Below, in pieces: positions 10,589-21,378 of a DNA stretch of 64,000 nt (positions are counted from its first letter, which is position 1; each line of letters starts with the position of its first letter). The position numbers and the translations under genes are program-made. A model generated the notes under the pieces. It worked only from the letters and a program-made list of their open reading frames with translations. It was not told the origin of the DNA and searched no databases. Origin of the DNA: Heloderma charlesbogerti (lineage: Eukaryota > Chordata > Lepidosauria > Squamata > Helodermatidae); contig JANEZZ010002239.1 in the NCBI GenBank assembly GCA_026122225.1, forward strand, positions 1,116,001 through 1,180,000. The letters run 5' to 3'.

Positions 10589-11847
10589 CTGTTGGGGAAA
10601 ACAAAGGGACAGAGACAAAAAAAAAAAAAATGCTGAAATTGGGTCCTCTTTGTAGAACACACTTTTCTTCACTGTTTATTTATCTTACTAAATGAGAGTT
10701 TAGTATTTGGATGTGTGTGTGTGGGGTGGTGGTGGTGGTGGAATGGGCCCAGAAAGAGGGAAGGAGTAGTTTCTTGCATATATTGGGGGGGACCCAACAA
10801 AAATCCTGGCCTCTCATCATTTTTACTGGTGTACAGATAGCACAGTTACAGTCGTAAGTCACTAATCGATAGATGGATGTGGGGGGGGGGAGCAGGGAAA
10901 CCAGACAGCCCCATGATCTCTCAAATAAAGGTGGCACTGGATGGCAACATTTCACTTTGCAGCATGCCAGCCTCCCAGTTAAAAAAAAGGTTTAAATTAT
11001 TTTTTTAAAAGCTTAAAGAAATAAAATAAAAAACCAGCAGGGGCAGGGAACCTGGTGGGCACCAAGAGAGGTGACTGCAGACACCACACTGAAGACCCAG
11101 GCATTAGACTTGTATTCTGTATTTACCTACTAAGGCATGATTCTGTGATCAGAAACCTGTTGTATCAGGTTTTCTGATCATGGAATCTCTGTGATTCAGC
11201 TGAACATGTTTAAAGAACCCTTTATAGACCTTCACACGCAACACACAAAGATCTAACTGACAGTTGGGCACAGGGGCATTGGGGGCGGGGCTCACATGAG
11301 TGCCCACTTCCCCCTCCGCACTTTTGCCCTACATGCAAGCAGGTGAATGCCTACATAGTGCTCCTGTCAGAGAAATATCTGTAGAAAATCAGTCTTGCTT
11401 ACGTACACGTGCATGTGCACACACAGATAAACTGAGAAAGCTATGTTGTTGCTATGTAAAGTTTAGTGTTATTATTATTCTATTATTATTGTTATGCTCT
11501 TAGAACTTCTCTGAGCATTAAGAAGTTCCAGGGGCACAACTTGGTTCCCTTTGGAAGGAGGTAACATTTTGAAATATTTGTATTCATTGACAAATATACA
11601 GGTTGAACGTAGGAGGAGGCACACAGTTTAAACTCTCCAAACGTCCACTGCTTCCACACCTCTCTAGATCTCTAGAAGGCAGCCAACACCCAAGATGCTT
11701 ACAGAGCTCAAATTATGTTCTCTGTCTCTTCCTCTATGTCTCTGGGCTCATACGATCACCACAGCCCACCATAGCTTACTGAAGCCATGGTGGGTTGTGG
11801 CAGGTGGTGGTGGCCATTTTGAATACTCATTCCCTGGTGGGGGTTTG
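10589..11847. other. Intron upstream of the AGBL4 exon (gene read on minus strand)
   Basis: Begins with the acceptor and polypyrimidine tract (about 10589-10632). Contains a GGT repeat at 10720-10741 and a poly-G run near 10880. A small inverted repeat (ATCAGAAACCTGTTG / CAGGTTTTCTGAT) lies at 11150-11177. No further exon seen. Confidence 0.5.
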
Positions 11848-11973
11848 CCATGGTTTGTGGTGTCATCTGAACCTGGGTGGCAGGGCTTGTTTGAGGGTTA
11901 ACCCATAATTAACCCCCAATCAACCCCCAATCAACCCCTGCTGCCTGGGTTTGGATGACATGACAAAACATGG
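11848..11973. mobile_element. Short palindromic MITE related to 319-454
   Basis: Arms CCATGGTTTGTGGTGTCATC...CTGGGTGGCAGGG and CCCCTGCTGCCTGGG...GATGACATGACAAAACATGG are inverted copies. The centre contains GTTTGAGGGTTAACCC and repeats of AACCCCCAATC. No open frame. Confidence 0.6.
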
Positions 11974-12318
11974 CAACTGCCTTGCTTGAAGCAGCAAGAT
12001 TTGTTGGGCTGGGCCTGCTGTTAACAATCTTTTACAGACAGACCTAAGGCTCTGATCAAATATTTCCTCAAGGCAACTCACAAGACAGGCCTATTCACAA
12101 AATTCTTTTTCTTTTTCTTCATAGACATTTTGGGCATTCTACCTGGTGACAATCATAAACCTGAAGATTTTTAAAAAACACGCATCCATACTCTTTCAGT
12201 TCTTCTCCAGAAGCAATTGGCCAAGGGGCCCAGGAAATATATATTTTTATATTCCTTCATTCTCTTAGGAAGACCTGTAGCTGCTCAACCTGTAGTCCAA
12301 CCACTTTTTGGGTCTTTG

Positions 12319-12365
12319 ATTTACTTATTTATTTCATTTCTACACCGCCCAAAAGCTGAAGCTTT
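12319..12365 (-). mobile_element. L2-type LINE 3' tail
   Basis: ACTTATTTATTTCATTTC followed by TACACCGCCCAAAAGCTGAAGC is the antisense of the L2 3' end (CTATTGGGCGGTATAGAAATG) at 31860-31885. Confidence 0.6.
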
Positions 12366-14223
12366 GATGTGCTACCTTCACCTATCTCAAATGCAAATTT
12401 GAGCCCCAGAGGCAAGAAATCTTTGAGGAGAATATTTCTGACAAAAACAGCAGGTGGTGGAGTCAAGCCTGTCTATAGAAGAAAAATTAGAAACAGCAGA
12501 AAGGAACAAAACAACAGCTAAAGCCTGATGATCAACCAATGTCATTAGGATTAGCATGGAGTAATGCAGAAAGGTAGAGAAAAATCAGCCCTGAACTATA
12601 TAGAGTGAGAAGAAGGAAGTTTTGGTGACTACAATGAATGTGTGTGTACACGTGTGTGAGAGAGAGACACAGAGACAGAGAATGTCTAACAACAACGAAG
12701 ACCTAACATGTACCACAGCTTTATTTACTCTTAATTTTTATTAAATTTTCTTCCATTGAATAACATATATAGTAGCATATATTATTTCAAACACTTACTA
12801 AGGAAACTGTAACATTATAATACAATTTAGCTCCTAAAACTGTGGTGTGGGGCTAATAAGAGCTTTGGGGTGTACTTTAGATCAGGAAAATGATGTGGGG
12901 GTGGGAGGTTAAAGACTCCCTCTCCCAGCACTGCTTCACTGTTCAATCAGAGACTCTACAGTTTCTGCTTTACAGTTTGTGGGGGGAGGGAAACTTTGGG
13001 CAATCCAATAATGGACTTCATACATCACACCTCCTTTGACCCTAACTTTCTTCAAAAAATGGAAATATTCAGACTTCTCATATAAAAGAAGATGGAAGTA
13101 TGCCAAGCATTTCAGGAAGTATTATATTTTATATAGTGTATTAATATTGACGTTATATACATTCTTCTCTAATTTTGCAAATTTTCATCCACAGCTATAG
13201 CCATGAAACAAAACCTACTGGAAATTAATGCAGCTTGATGCTTTGATATCAACAGTTCTTGTAAAAGGATCTATACAACACTATAGAAAATAATACTTTA
13301 TAGGAGGAAAATCTGTCTTGTGGGATAACTCTGTCATATAACAGCATATCTTTACTGAAATTGCTCTACTTACCTTCCCCACCCCTGACTTAGGATAACA
13401 CTTTCTCTGCATAACATATCATTAATTTGATTCTTTTCGCTTTTTTTAAAAAAAATCAGTTTTGTATTATGATACTCACACACTTTCCCACCCACCATAC
13501 TTTCTTTCTGTATTTGTTAGTATTCTGATTTTTCTGACAGTTCACCATAGCTTAATATACCTTCATTTTATCAAATTTTCCCTCCTTATATTGCTCATTA
13601 TGGTTTGAAAATATGTTTTCCCCACTTATGTTATAAACTATTACACAAGGTGTTTACCAAGACATCCTGTTGTCCTGGCATGCTGGCAGTCCGTTTATGT
13701 CAGTGTAGTCAGGACTCCAAGCAGTAAAGTTGAGAAGAAAAATGACAGCAAGTTCAACAACCACAGCAATGCACCAATTCCCACTGATCATGGAGCAGTA
13801 TGCCAACATCTCCACATCAGCAAGGCATGGATGGATTCAATCTATGCATGACGACAGGAAACCATGCCCTAAGTTAACCTGCCACGACTTCACACCACCA
13901 CACACTAAGCAAAACCCATCTAACACAACAACACCACAATATCCTCTGCAGCAGCAACCATTGTGCTCCAGGCACTAAGAAGCCATAAACCTAGAGACTC
14001 CAGGAATCCCTGCACCCAACAATTTAAATCTCCTTATACCACTCTCATACACAGCTGCAAGTCACTACCCTTTTGACTTTGCAACATGAAGGCCTGGTTC
14101 AGATATACATTTCCTGGCTTGCTAAGCCATCACTGAGCAGCCAGGAAAGAGTGCCAGAACTACTGTATGTACACCCCATTGTTAGCACACTGATTTTGAT
14201 TATGTTAAAGTAAACTACTTAAC
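12366..14223. other. Intronic stretch without a recognised gene
   Basis: AT-rich. The open frame at 13730-13978 is low-complexity (His/Pro/Thr/Gln-rich) and has no codon-level support. A CCTGGTTCAGATATAC motif near 14093 may mark the end of a MITE that includes the hairpin at 14224-14338. Confidence 0.5.
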
Positions 14224-14338
14224 AAAGCAGGGAGCAGTGTTTTAATGTCAGTTTACTAACCAGAATCTTAAACCATGTACAAACCATGGTTTAAGATCAT
14301 GGTTAGTAAACTGAAATTAAATTACAGTTCCCTGTTTC
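14224..14338. mobile_element. Long hairpin, probable MITE core
   Basis: The arms (left 14224-14276, right 14284-14338) pair around a short loop TACAAAC: TTTACTAACCA...ATCTTAAACCATG against CATGGTTTAAGATCATGGTTAGTAAA, continuing outward with AGCAGGGA / TCCCTGTTT. The outer part is more diverged. Confidence 0.6.
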
Positions 14339-15315
14339 AGATATAATGTGAAACTGTTGTTTCAGATGAACAGGATTGGAGCTCAGAGAACAGGATGAGG
14401 GGAAGGGCAAGGGGAGGACATGTGGTTCCATCACTAACGCCCTATCTACATTGTGTCTGCTAATGTACTGAAGTTGGTAGACTGCCGAGTTAAATGCCAT
14501 CGCATTAAAACGTGATTATTCACACTCACCCTGTGTCCCTGTTCCAGTACTTCATCGAATGCGCAACGCAAGCATGGTTCACACTTGAGCGCTGTGCTCT
14601 TTTGCTGCTCTTAAAGAAGGCGGCTCTCATTGGAGGAGCAGTAACTTTTCCTGTTTCTGCCAATTCCCTGCCTACAGTCCCTCTCTTCCTCTATCCCTGT
14701 GTGTGTGTAGGGATGGCACAAGCATCCTGTTGGGGTTCGAAGCCCAGCGAGAAGTTGCCACTCCACCCACGCCCCCGGACACCAGTTTCCTCAGCAAGAA
14801 GAGGGGAAGAAGGCAGCATTTCTCATCCTCCCCCCATCATTGCTACAGCAGCAGTGGCGCAGGAGAGGCTGGTCATTTTCCATAAGTTTTCCTGGGTGGG
14901 GGTGGGGGGAAGGAGGCACCTATCCTCTTCTACCCCCCACACCTGCTGGAGGCCAGGGCAAGAGGCTGGGGGGAGTCTGCCGAGGCTCTTTCTGACAGCC
15001 GGCATCCCAGCGCTTGAGTTTGGGGGGGGGGGTTGCTTATGTCTCCGAAGCTTCAAAGACTGCTCTGGTTTTGTCCACCACGGAGGGAAATCCCATTGAA
15101 AGCAAATTGCCTTCTGATTTGGAGGTGACAGACACTGCTTTCCCACCCAAGTGGTAGTGCCTAAAGCAACTGCTTAAAATATATATCTTAAAAGATGCCA
15201 AGCTATGCCAGATGAATTGCAGTGAAATCCTAACTTTGAAGGCTTTCTCTTACTTGGCTGAAAAAGAAGACTCCCCCATCTACCCAGGGAGCCAATGTGT
15301 TGGGAGGTACTGGGT
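14339..15315. other. Intronic stretch with one GC-rich dispersed repeat
   Basis: The 195-codon frame at 14512-15099 is not convincing as a gene: it is proline/serine-rich and runs through poly-G tracts. The segment 15015-15083 (GAGTTTGGGG..., TTGCTTATGTCTCCGAAGC, TTTTGTCCACCACGG) recurs in diverged form at 17561-17630. Confidence 0.45.
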
Positions 15316-15326
15316 AAAACAAGGGT

Positions 15327-16272
15327 TTGTTGTTGTTGTTCAGTTGTTAAGTCGCGTCCGACTCTTTGTGACCCCATGGACCATAGCACGCCAGGCCTTC
15401 CTGTCCTCCGCTCTCTTTCCCAAAGCATGCTTAAGTCCATATTCATTGCATCAGTGATGCTATCTAGCCATCTCATCCTCTGCCGTCCCCTGCTCCTTTT
15501 GCTAAGGATGTCAGAGAATTTCGCCACGAATCTTGGGGAGGCCGAATGCAAGCGCATTCGGCCCCCCGAAATTGGTGGCGAAATGGTCTGCCACCCCCCG
15601 CCACCCCCAGGACGGGACTTACCTTGGGCGAATCCTCCTGGTGGCGGCGGCTGCGGCGGCGGTTCGGCAGCGGTTCGGCAGCGGTTCGGCAGCGGTGCGG
15701 TGGCGGCGGCTGCGGCAGCCGGTCTTCCAACCGGCTGCCGCCACCACCATTTCCAGTAAAAAACAAAAAAACAAAAAAAGTGATAGGCTACATAAAGATT
15801 TAAAGCTATTTGCGTTCCCCTTATTTTCGCCATAGTCTACGTAAATGTTTATGTAGACTAGACATGCCAAAATAAGGAACGCAAATGGCAGCGCCCATGG
15901 GCACCGCCATTTGCGTACGCGCGTTTTTGTTTTTAACTCAGCCGTGATAGGTTACGTAAACATTTATGTAGCCTATCATGGCTGACTGCAGGGACGCAAA
16001 GGGTGGCAGCTATGGTTGCTGCCATTTGCGTCCCGGCCGGCCAGGATTCGGGGGTGGAGGGACAGAGCGCCTCCCCCCTGGCCAGAATTTCGGGGGGGAG
16101 GAACGGAGTGCCTCCCCCCCACCGCCAGAATTTCGGGGGGAGGGACGGAGTGCCTCCCCCCCACCGCGAATAAAGTTTTGTTCAAGGTAAGTGACTTTCG
16201 TACATCCCTACCTTTTGCCTTCAATCTTTCCCAGCATCAGGGTCTTTTCCAGTGAGTTTTCTCTTCGCATTA
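15327..16272 (-). mobile_element. 5'-truncated BovB LINE with 11-bp target duplication, split by a MITE
   Basis: The BovB 3' end (GTTGTTGTTCAG at 15330, then GTCCGACTCTTTGTGACC) runs to 15502 and resumes at 16219-16272 with the matching next bases (TTCAATCTTTCCCAGCATCAGG). The whole is flanked by AAAACAAGGGT at 15316-15326 and again at 16273-16283, a perfect 11-bp duplication. Without the inserted MITE only about 230 bases of BovB 3' end are present. It had itself landed beside an L2-like tail. Confidence 0.88.
15503..16210. mobile_element. TAGGGATG-family palindromic MITE, 708 bp, inserted in BovB
   Basis: Flanked by CCTTTTGC at 15495-15502 and 16211-16218, a perfect 8-bp duplication as made by hAT transposases. 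Termini are TAAGGATGTC (left) and GTACATCCCTA (right). A subterminal hairpin GCCGAATGCAAGCGCATTCGGC lies at the left. On the minus strand an ATG at 15750 opens an Ala/Pro/Arg-rich stretch that reaches a splice-donor consensus (CAAG|GTAAGTCCCG, exon end 15623). A second donor faces right (TCAAG|GTAAGTGAC, GT at 16187). Interior palindromes are TAGTCTACGTAAATGTTTATGTAGACTA near 15834 and GATAGGTTACGTAAAC...GTAGCCTATC near 15948. Part of the left interior is deleted compared with 61351-62576. No transposase. Confidence 0.85.
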
Positions 16273-16299
16273 AAAACAAGGGTACAATTGTTTTTAAAA

Positions 16300-16405
16300 C
16301 TGTTGTATTGCTGTACATCGCCCAGAGTGGCTTGGTGACTGGCCAGATGGGCAATTAAGAAATTAAATAAATAGACAAACAAACATAAAATAAAATAAAA
16401 TAAAA
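16300..16405 (+). mobile_element. L2-like 3' tail
   Basis: GTACATCGCCCAGAGTGGC, TTGGTGACTGGCCAGATGGG and then an AATTAAATAAATAGA run. It is the sense counterpart of 4472-4605. Confidence 0.55.
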
Positions 16406-16582
16406 AAGGGATCCTCATAATTTCATATGATTTTTATAGGGGAGACCCACAAAACCATTATCCAATCATGACAGAGCACATCTGCCTCCAAGGACTGAAG
16501 CTGAAAAATACGGATCTTCCACCAGCCTAAAATCCTACATTTAATATGGGGTTTTCTGCTTCCTTTTTAGATCACAACTGAC

Positions 16583-17208
16583 TAGGGATTTTAGAGAATT
16601 CTGCCACGGATCCCAGGGAAGCCAAATTCCAGTGAATTCAGCCCCCCGGAATCTGTGGCAGAAGCAGAGCAATCCGCCCCACCACCCCGCAAAAGCCCTG
16701 TGAAACGGAGCCTACCTGGCTGCAGCTCTGGCGGTGGCTCCGGCAGCAGTGGCTCCAGTGGCAGCGGCAGCGCCAGTGGCTCCAGCTGCTGCCGGGCTGC
16801 GGCCACAAATGGCGGCCACTATGCTGGCTGCCATTTGCATCCCTGGCAAGCCGTGATAGGCTACCTAAGTATCTATGTAGCCTATCACGGCTCAGCGCAG
16901 GGATGCAAATGGTGTAGCCGCTGCCATTTGCATTCGTGTCTTTAGCTGTGATAGGGTACATATATATTTATGTAGCCTATCATGGCTAAAGACATGGACG
17001 TGAATGGCAGCGGCTATGGCGGCCGCCATTTGCGTCCCTGTGAAGCCCAGCAGCCAGATGTCCAGCTGCAGGCGGCCCTGGCTGGTGGCTCCGCGAAGTC
17101 GCCGTGGATCGGAGCCGGCCAGGGAGGATTCCGGGCGGAGGGAGTGAGCACCTCCCCCCCTCATGGATTGCCTAGCGCGGAGCCCGCTAAGAGTTTCGTA
17201 CATCCCTA
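16583..17208. mobile_element. TAGGGATG-family MITE, 626 bp, diverged copy
   Basis: Flanked by CAACTGAC at 16575-16582 and 17209-17216, a perfect 8-bp duplication. Termini are TAGGGATTTTAGAGAATTC and TTTCGTACATCCCTA. Interior palindromes include CCGTGATAGGCTACCTAAG...TATGTAGCCTATCACGG (near 16854-16891) and TGATAGGGTACATATATA...TATGTAGCCTATCATGG (near 16948-16985). The right-end donor seen in other copies is changed to CGCTAAGAG, and the left-end site reads CAG|GTAGGC. It is therefore an older or distinct subfamily. Gly/Ser and Ala-rich frames here are compositional. Confidence 0.82.
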
Positions 17209-17304
17209 CAACTGACTGCCTTTATGCATGCTTCCTTACCCCCCCTCCCCTTATCCCCCCTTCTCTAGGTAGCTTAACTTCTGCTGTACTGTTTTCTCGC
17301 AGCC

Positions 17305-17430
17305 CCAATCCTGGGCACGTCCTTACTTGGGAGTAAGCCACATTGAACTCAATGGGACTTACTTATGAGTAGACATAAGATCACCCTATAAGCCTGCAAC
17401 CCTCGAGTAAGCCCCATTGAACTTATTAGG
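17305..17430. mobile_element. GTAAGTCCCATTGA palindromic repeat
   Basis: GGGAGTAAGCCACATTGAA and CTCAATGGGACTTACTTATG are inverted partners, followed by TGAGTAGACATAAG and another GAGTAAGCCCCATTGAAC. Related fragments (CTACTCAGAAGTAAGCCCC, GCATAGGATTGCAC) occur at 21379-21545, 30268-30345, 40950-41012 and 46490-46545. Widely dispersed in lizards; class not assigned. Confidence 0.5.
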
Positions 17431-17560
17431 GTGCTCTGAAACAACAGAGGATGTTGATTCTGAGCTTGGTGGGGTGGGGGATCAGATGTGTCTCCCTTCA
17501 TTGCAGGGAGACATTTTACCCTCTTCTACCTCTGATTGAGAAATGCAGAGGCAGGAGACG

Positions 17561-17630
17561 CTCGGGTTTGGGCGGGGGGCTGCTTGCATCTTCAAAGCTT
17601 TGAAGACTTCCCTGTTCTTGTCCGCCACTC
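17561..17630 (+). repeat. GC-rich dispersed repeat, second copy
   Basis: CTCGGGTTTGGGCGGGGGGC, TGCTTGCATCTTCAAAGC and GTTCTTGTCCGCCAC match 15015-15083 in order with substitutions. Function and class unknown. Confidence 0.4.
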
Positions 17631-17928
17631 ATGAGATGACGTTAAAATTGTCCACAGACATTTTTATTGATGTTAGTCTGTGAATAGTGATGACTGTCTG
17701 CGTGGATGTGTGTGTGTGTGTGTCTTTCCATTGAGGACAGCGTGCTGCGAGCATGGAAGGGACTGTGAAAAAATGTACGCTTGCTTGGGCTTGCCCAGGC
17801 AAGTGTGCAGAGAAATTGGGCTAGAAAAGCTATGATTCTTCGAAGATTCGAAGATAATTCATACATATATATTAAGCCAAAGCAGGGGATAGAAGGAGGG
17901 AACAGTTAGTGTCATTTGAAGGGATAGA

Positions 17929-18050
17929 ACAACCCCCTGCTCAATGCAGGAAGCCTGATTCCGAGGTGGTCTCCCATCCAAGTGCTGACCAAGGCTGACC
18001 CTGCTGAGCTTCCAAGATCAGACAAGAGCAGGCACATACAGCCCTTTGCT
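17929..18050 (-). mobile_element. 5S-rRNA-derived SINE with CR1-like tail fragment
   Basis: The minus strand of 17957-18044 follows vertebrate 5S rRNA: TGTCTGATCTTGGAAGC, TCAGCAGGGTCAGCCTTGG, CACTTGGATGGGAGACCAC. These include the internal promoter region. Immediately 3' is TTCCTGCATTGAGCAGGGGG (17934-17953), which matches the CR1 3' UTR (rc of about 34938-34962). A 5S head with a CR1-type tail is the SINE3 arrangement. The 5S part is too diverged to be a gene. It abuts a TAGGGATG MITE at 18057. Confidence 0.72.
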
Positions 18051-18056
18051 TGTTAG

Positions 18057-18847
18057 TAGGGATGTACGAAAGTCACTTACCTTTTCTAAGGGGGTGATTT
18101 GCGGTGGAGGGGAGCCGCTCTGTCCCTCCCCCCCGAAATCCTGGACGGCCGGGTCTGCAAATGGCAGCGGCTGTAGCCGCCGCAGTTTGCGTCCCTGCAG
18201 TCAGCCGTGATAGGCTATGTAAATGTTTACGTAGCCTATCACAGCTGATTTAAAAGAAAAAAAACGCGCATATGAAAATGGAGGCGCCCATGGGCGCCGC
18301 CATTTGCATTCCTTATTTTGACACGTCTTAGTCTACGTAAACATTTACGTAGACTAAGACAGCAAAAATAAGGGGAACACAAATAGTGTAGATGTTACGC
18401 TATTTGCGTTCCCCTTATTTTCGCCGTCTTAGTCTACGTAAATGTTTATGTAGACTAAGACGTGTCAAAATAAGGAACGCAAATGGCGGCGCCGATGGGC
18501 ACCGCCATTTGCGTATGCGCGTTTTTTTTTCTTTTAAATCAGCCGTGATAGGCTACGTAAACATTTACATAGCCTATCACGGTATTTTTTAAAAATCTAG
18601 CCATGATAGGCTACGTAAATCTTTACGTAGCCTATCACGTTTTTTTTGTTTTTTGTTTTTTTTTACTGGACATGGCAGCGGTGGCAGCCGGTCGGAAGAC
18701 TGGCCACCGCTGCCACCGCACCGCCGCCGCACCGCTGCCAGAGCCACCGCCGCCAGGAAGATTCGCCAAAGGTAAGTCCCGTCGCCACCGCCAGGAAGAT
18801 CATGTACTTCCGCCACCGCCAGGAAGATTCGCCCAAGGTAAGTGATA
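18057..18847. mobile_element. TAGGGATG-family MITE, one terminus only
   Basis: Starts with the right-type terminus TAGGGATGTACGAAAGTCAC (inverted), with the donor GT at the usual 23 nt (18080). The interior is a nested palindrome centred near 18395: GATAGGCTATGTAAATG...CATAGCCTATC units at about 18210, 18548 and 18606, TAGTCTACGTAAACATTTACGTAGACTA units at about 18331 and 18430, and paired AATAAGGGGAAC / GTTCCCCTTATT arms. At the far end an ATG at 18672 opens an Ala/Arg/Pro-rich stretch to donor GCCAAAG|GTAAGTCCCG (18772). CGCCAGGAAGAT is then repeated three times, with another donor at 18837. The opposite terminus and a target duplication are absent. Confidence 0.78.
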
Positions 18848-19236
18848 AAACTTTGAGTGCTGAGGAAGCTATGCTATCAGTAGCTGGAAGACCACATGGA
18901 GGTGTTGACAGCTGTGATTGGACTGGAGGGAAATACAAACACCACCGTATATGGACAGGCATGGGAGGAGAATTCCATGCCCATGTACAGTAACGATAGC
19001 AGAAAAGCGGAGTACATGAATGAAATCTACTCGGAAATCACAGAATATCAGGGTAATGAAAGCGGTAACAGGGCAGTGGGAAATTGCGGTTCCAAAACGA
19101 AACAGTGAGAGCATCATGTGAAAAGAGAGGAACGAAGACTCATTGGAAGCATTAAAAACCGTGAGTGTAGATTGGGCCTAATACCCAGCTAGTAAGCTAT
19201 GCTTTGGCAAGCCAGGAAACTATGGTTTGGCAAGCC
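18848..19236. other. Intronic stretch
   Basis: No gene or repeat recognised, apart from a short direct repeat of TTTGGCAAGCCAG near 19203-19229. Confidence 0.5.
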
Positions 19237-19290
19237 AGACAGCTTTGGCTATTGGGCGGTATAGAAATTAATTAATTAAATAAATAATAG
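19237..19290 (+). mobile_element. L2-type LINE 3' tail
   Basis: TTTGGCTATTGGGCGGTATAG followed by AAATTAATTAATTAAATAAATAA is identical in its core to the L2 end at 31858-31880. Confidence 0.65.
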
Positions 19291-21378
19291 GAAAGATACA
19301 TCCAAACTGGGCCAAAGGCAAGGAACAGTGTGCTGTAAAAGTACAATATCTATGCATCTCTCTTGGGCAGAAGCACATATAACAAACACACAGGCATCCC
19401 TGAAACGAGGTTCAGTCCTGCTGGGGAAGCGATACACATCTGAAAGGGGAGAAGGGACCTTTTGCCAGGAAAAGTCAGGGAGAAAGTTGCAACAAGGGAA
19501 GACACATTTGACCACAAATTTAGACCCAGGTAAATAAGGGCACTATCTGATGAACAGACACTCAAGAATATCTGGACTGGGTGAAGTCTATATGTCTCCT
19601 TCATTAAAATGACACTTTTCAACTCCTCCATTCATCCTCAAAAGAAGAATATATCATGGACACCAAGGAATCCTAAATTCAGCCACTCCTTCCAACAAGG
19701 AAAATCACACCTTTTCCCCAGAAGTATTATTAGTAAGAATACAGTCAGGAATTTGGGGGAAAACATTCACTTAATAAAGTGTATTTTACAACTCCACACT
19801 AAATTATACACATTTCTAATTTTCTAAGTATTTTAAGTGCTTTGAAAATAACTACATTATTAGTAGTTGTATTAATATTTAGCATATTATGTATCTTTTC
19901 TAACCTTTTCCTCTCTAACCTCTTTCATTGTAAGTCCAAACATTTTTTATGCTTAAAAATATATTTTTGTAACCATCTTACATATGAAGCAATGGCATTT
20001 CACTGGCTTTTTCAATCTGGTATACCACCTTTAAAAGAAAAGAGAAAAGAGAAAAAGGAAAAACAGCAACAAAATGTTGCTACCAAGAAATAGAATTCAG
20101 TGTAAAATAAATGACATTGTATATAGTCTTGTCTTTACTGTTACTGATATATTGGTGTGGTGGGGGAAAACATCTTCTTTATTGACTTCATTGTTAGATA
20201 ACAAATCCTTTCTATTTGGGGGGCAGTAGCTAGGCTGCAAGAAAACAAAAGAAGATAAGAAATGTGATAAGTAGATGCTGGAATGTACAAGATATTTTTT
20301 AAAAATGGAAAAGGGTAGGGAGAGGAAGAAGACTGAATGGAAAATATTTGTTTTCTGTCATTTCTTGGCACAGAAAAATGAAAGCTTTTGTGGAATTCTA
20401 CCCCCCCCCCACACACACACACACACGAACACCCTGCCCCATTCAGCTCAGGCTTGTAAGAAACGTGTGTTACATCAGTAACAGGCTGGTCCTCAAACTA
20501 CTCTCCTGTCTGCCTGTACAAACATCATTCATGCCAGAGGGCCTTGAGATGCACTGAGAAGATCAGGCTGTCCATCCACCCAAGTAGAATAGCTGCAATG
20601 TGGTTGCAAGAATAACCTTGGCTTTCATTAAAGATTGAAATAAGCACAACTACTGACAGGTTTTCAATCCAACCCGAGAAACAACAAAAATAATATTATC
20701 TGCTTGTACTAGCGATGTTTACACCCATTTTGCGCTCAAAACATGTCATGGCATCTACCATCCCAGATATTTGAGGACAAGCATTCCAACGAAATCTCCA
20801 TGGTGGCTTGCGTTTCTCACTGAAATTCAAATGTTCTTGAAAGTTAGGCTACTTTCAACCATTTCATATTAATCTGGCAGTCAGAAAATTAGAGGAGCCA
20901 TTCCAATGATCTATTTTGAACTCTTGATGTGTACGCTACTGACCTGATAGACAACTGATTTTCTTCAGCTTTTTTTCTTGCTGACCATGGAAAAAATATG
21001 CAAATTGGGCATTACATTTGCACGCTAATTTTATTGCACCCTTGTGTCTTCATAAAAAGATAAAGTTTGGGGTAATAAAAATAAAACATTTCTGGTTCTA
21101 ATACAAGCAAATGTTTATGCAGGCAGGTAACAAATTGCTTTGTCATTTAGGGGAACATAAAGAATGCAATAATCATCTTTAGGCAAAACAGATTGGGGCT
21201 TTTAGCTTTCATTTGCAAAATCACTTTAATGTAGTGCAGCATTTCCAAGACAGGGTGACAGGAAATTAGCACATCTTTTGCCTCATTCCCATCCACATAT
21301 AAAATTACTAAAACCCAGGTGGTTAGAAGGAAAGCATAGAGGCAAACATAATCAAACTAGAGAAATAGAACATTAAAG
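19291..21378. other. AT-rich intron without recognised exons
   Basis: A poly-C/(CA)n run lies at 20401-20427. The 20870-21260 interval is AT-rich, repeat-poor sequence that could be a conserved non-coding element, but that cannot be judged from one genome. Confidence 0.5.

Noticed and set aside
14512..15099. 195-codon plus-strand frame
   Set aside because: Runs through poly-G and Pro/Ser-rich GC sequence that recurs as a repeat; no domain, no splice or promoter support.
15174..15833. Several Ala/Arg/Pro-rich frames in the GC-rich MITEs (also 60537-60872, 62046-62534) as protein genes
   Set aside because: They follow the CpG-rich arms of a non-coding transposon. Frames are not shared between copies and lengths between ATG and donor differ by amounts not divisible by three.
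17957..18044. Functional 5S rRNA gene
   Set aside because: Clear 5S homology but many substitutions and no full 120-nt gene or T-run terminator; it is the head of a SINE.
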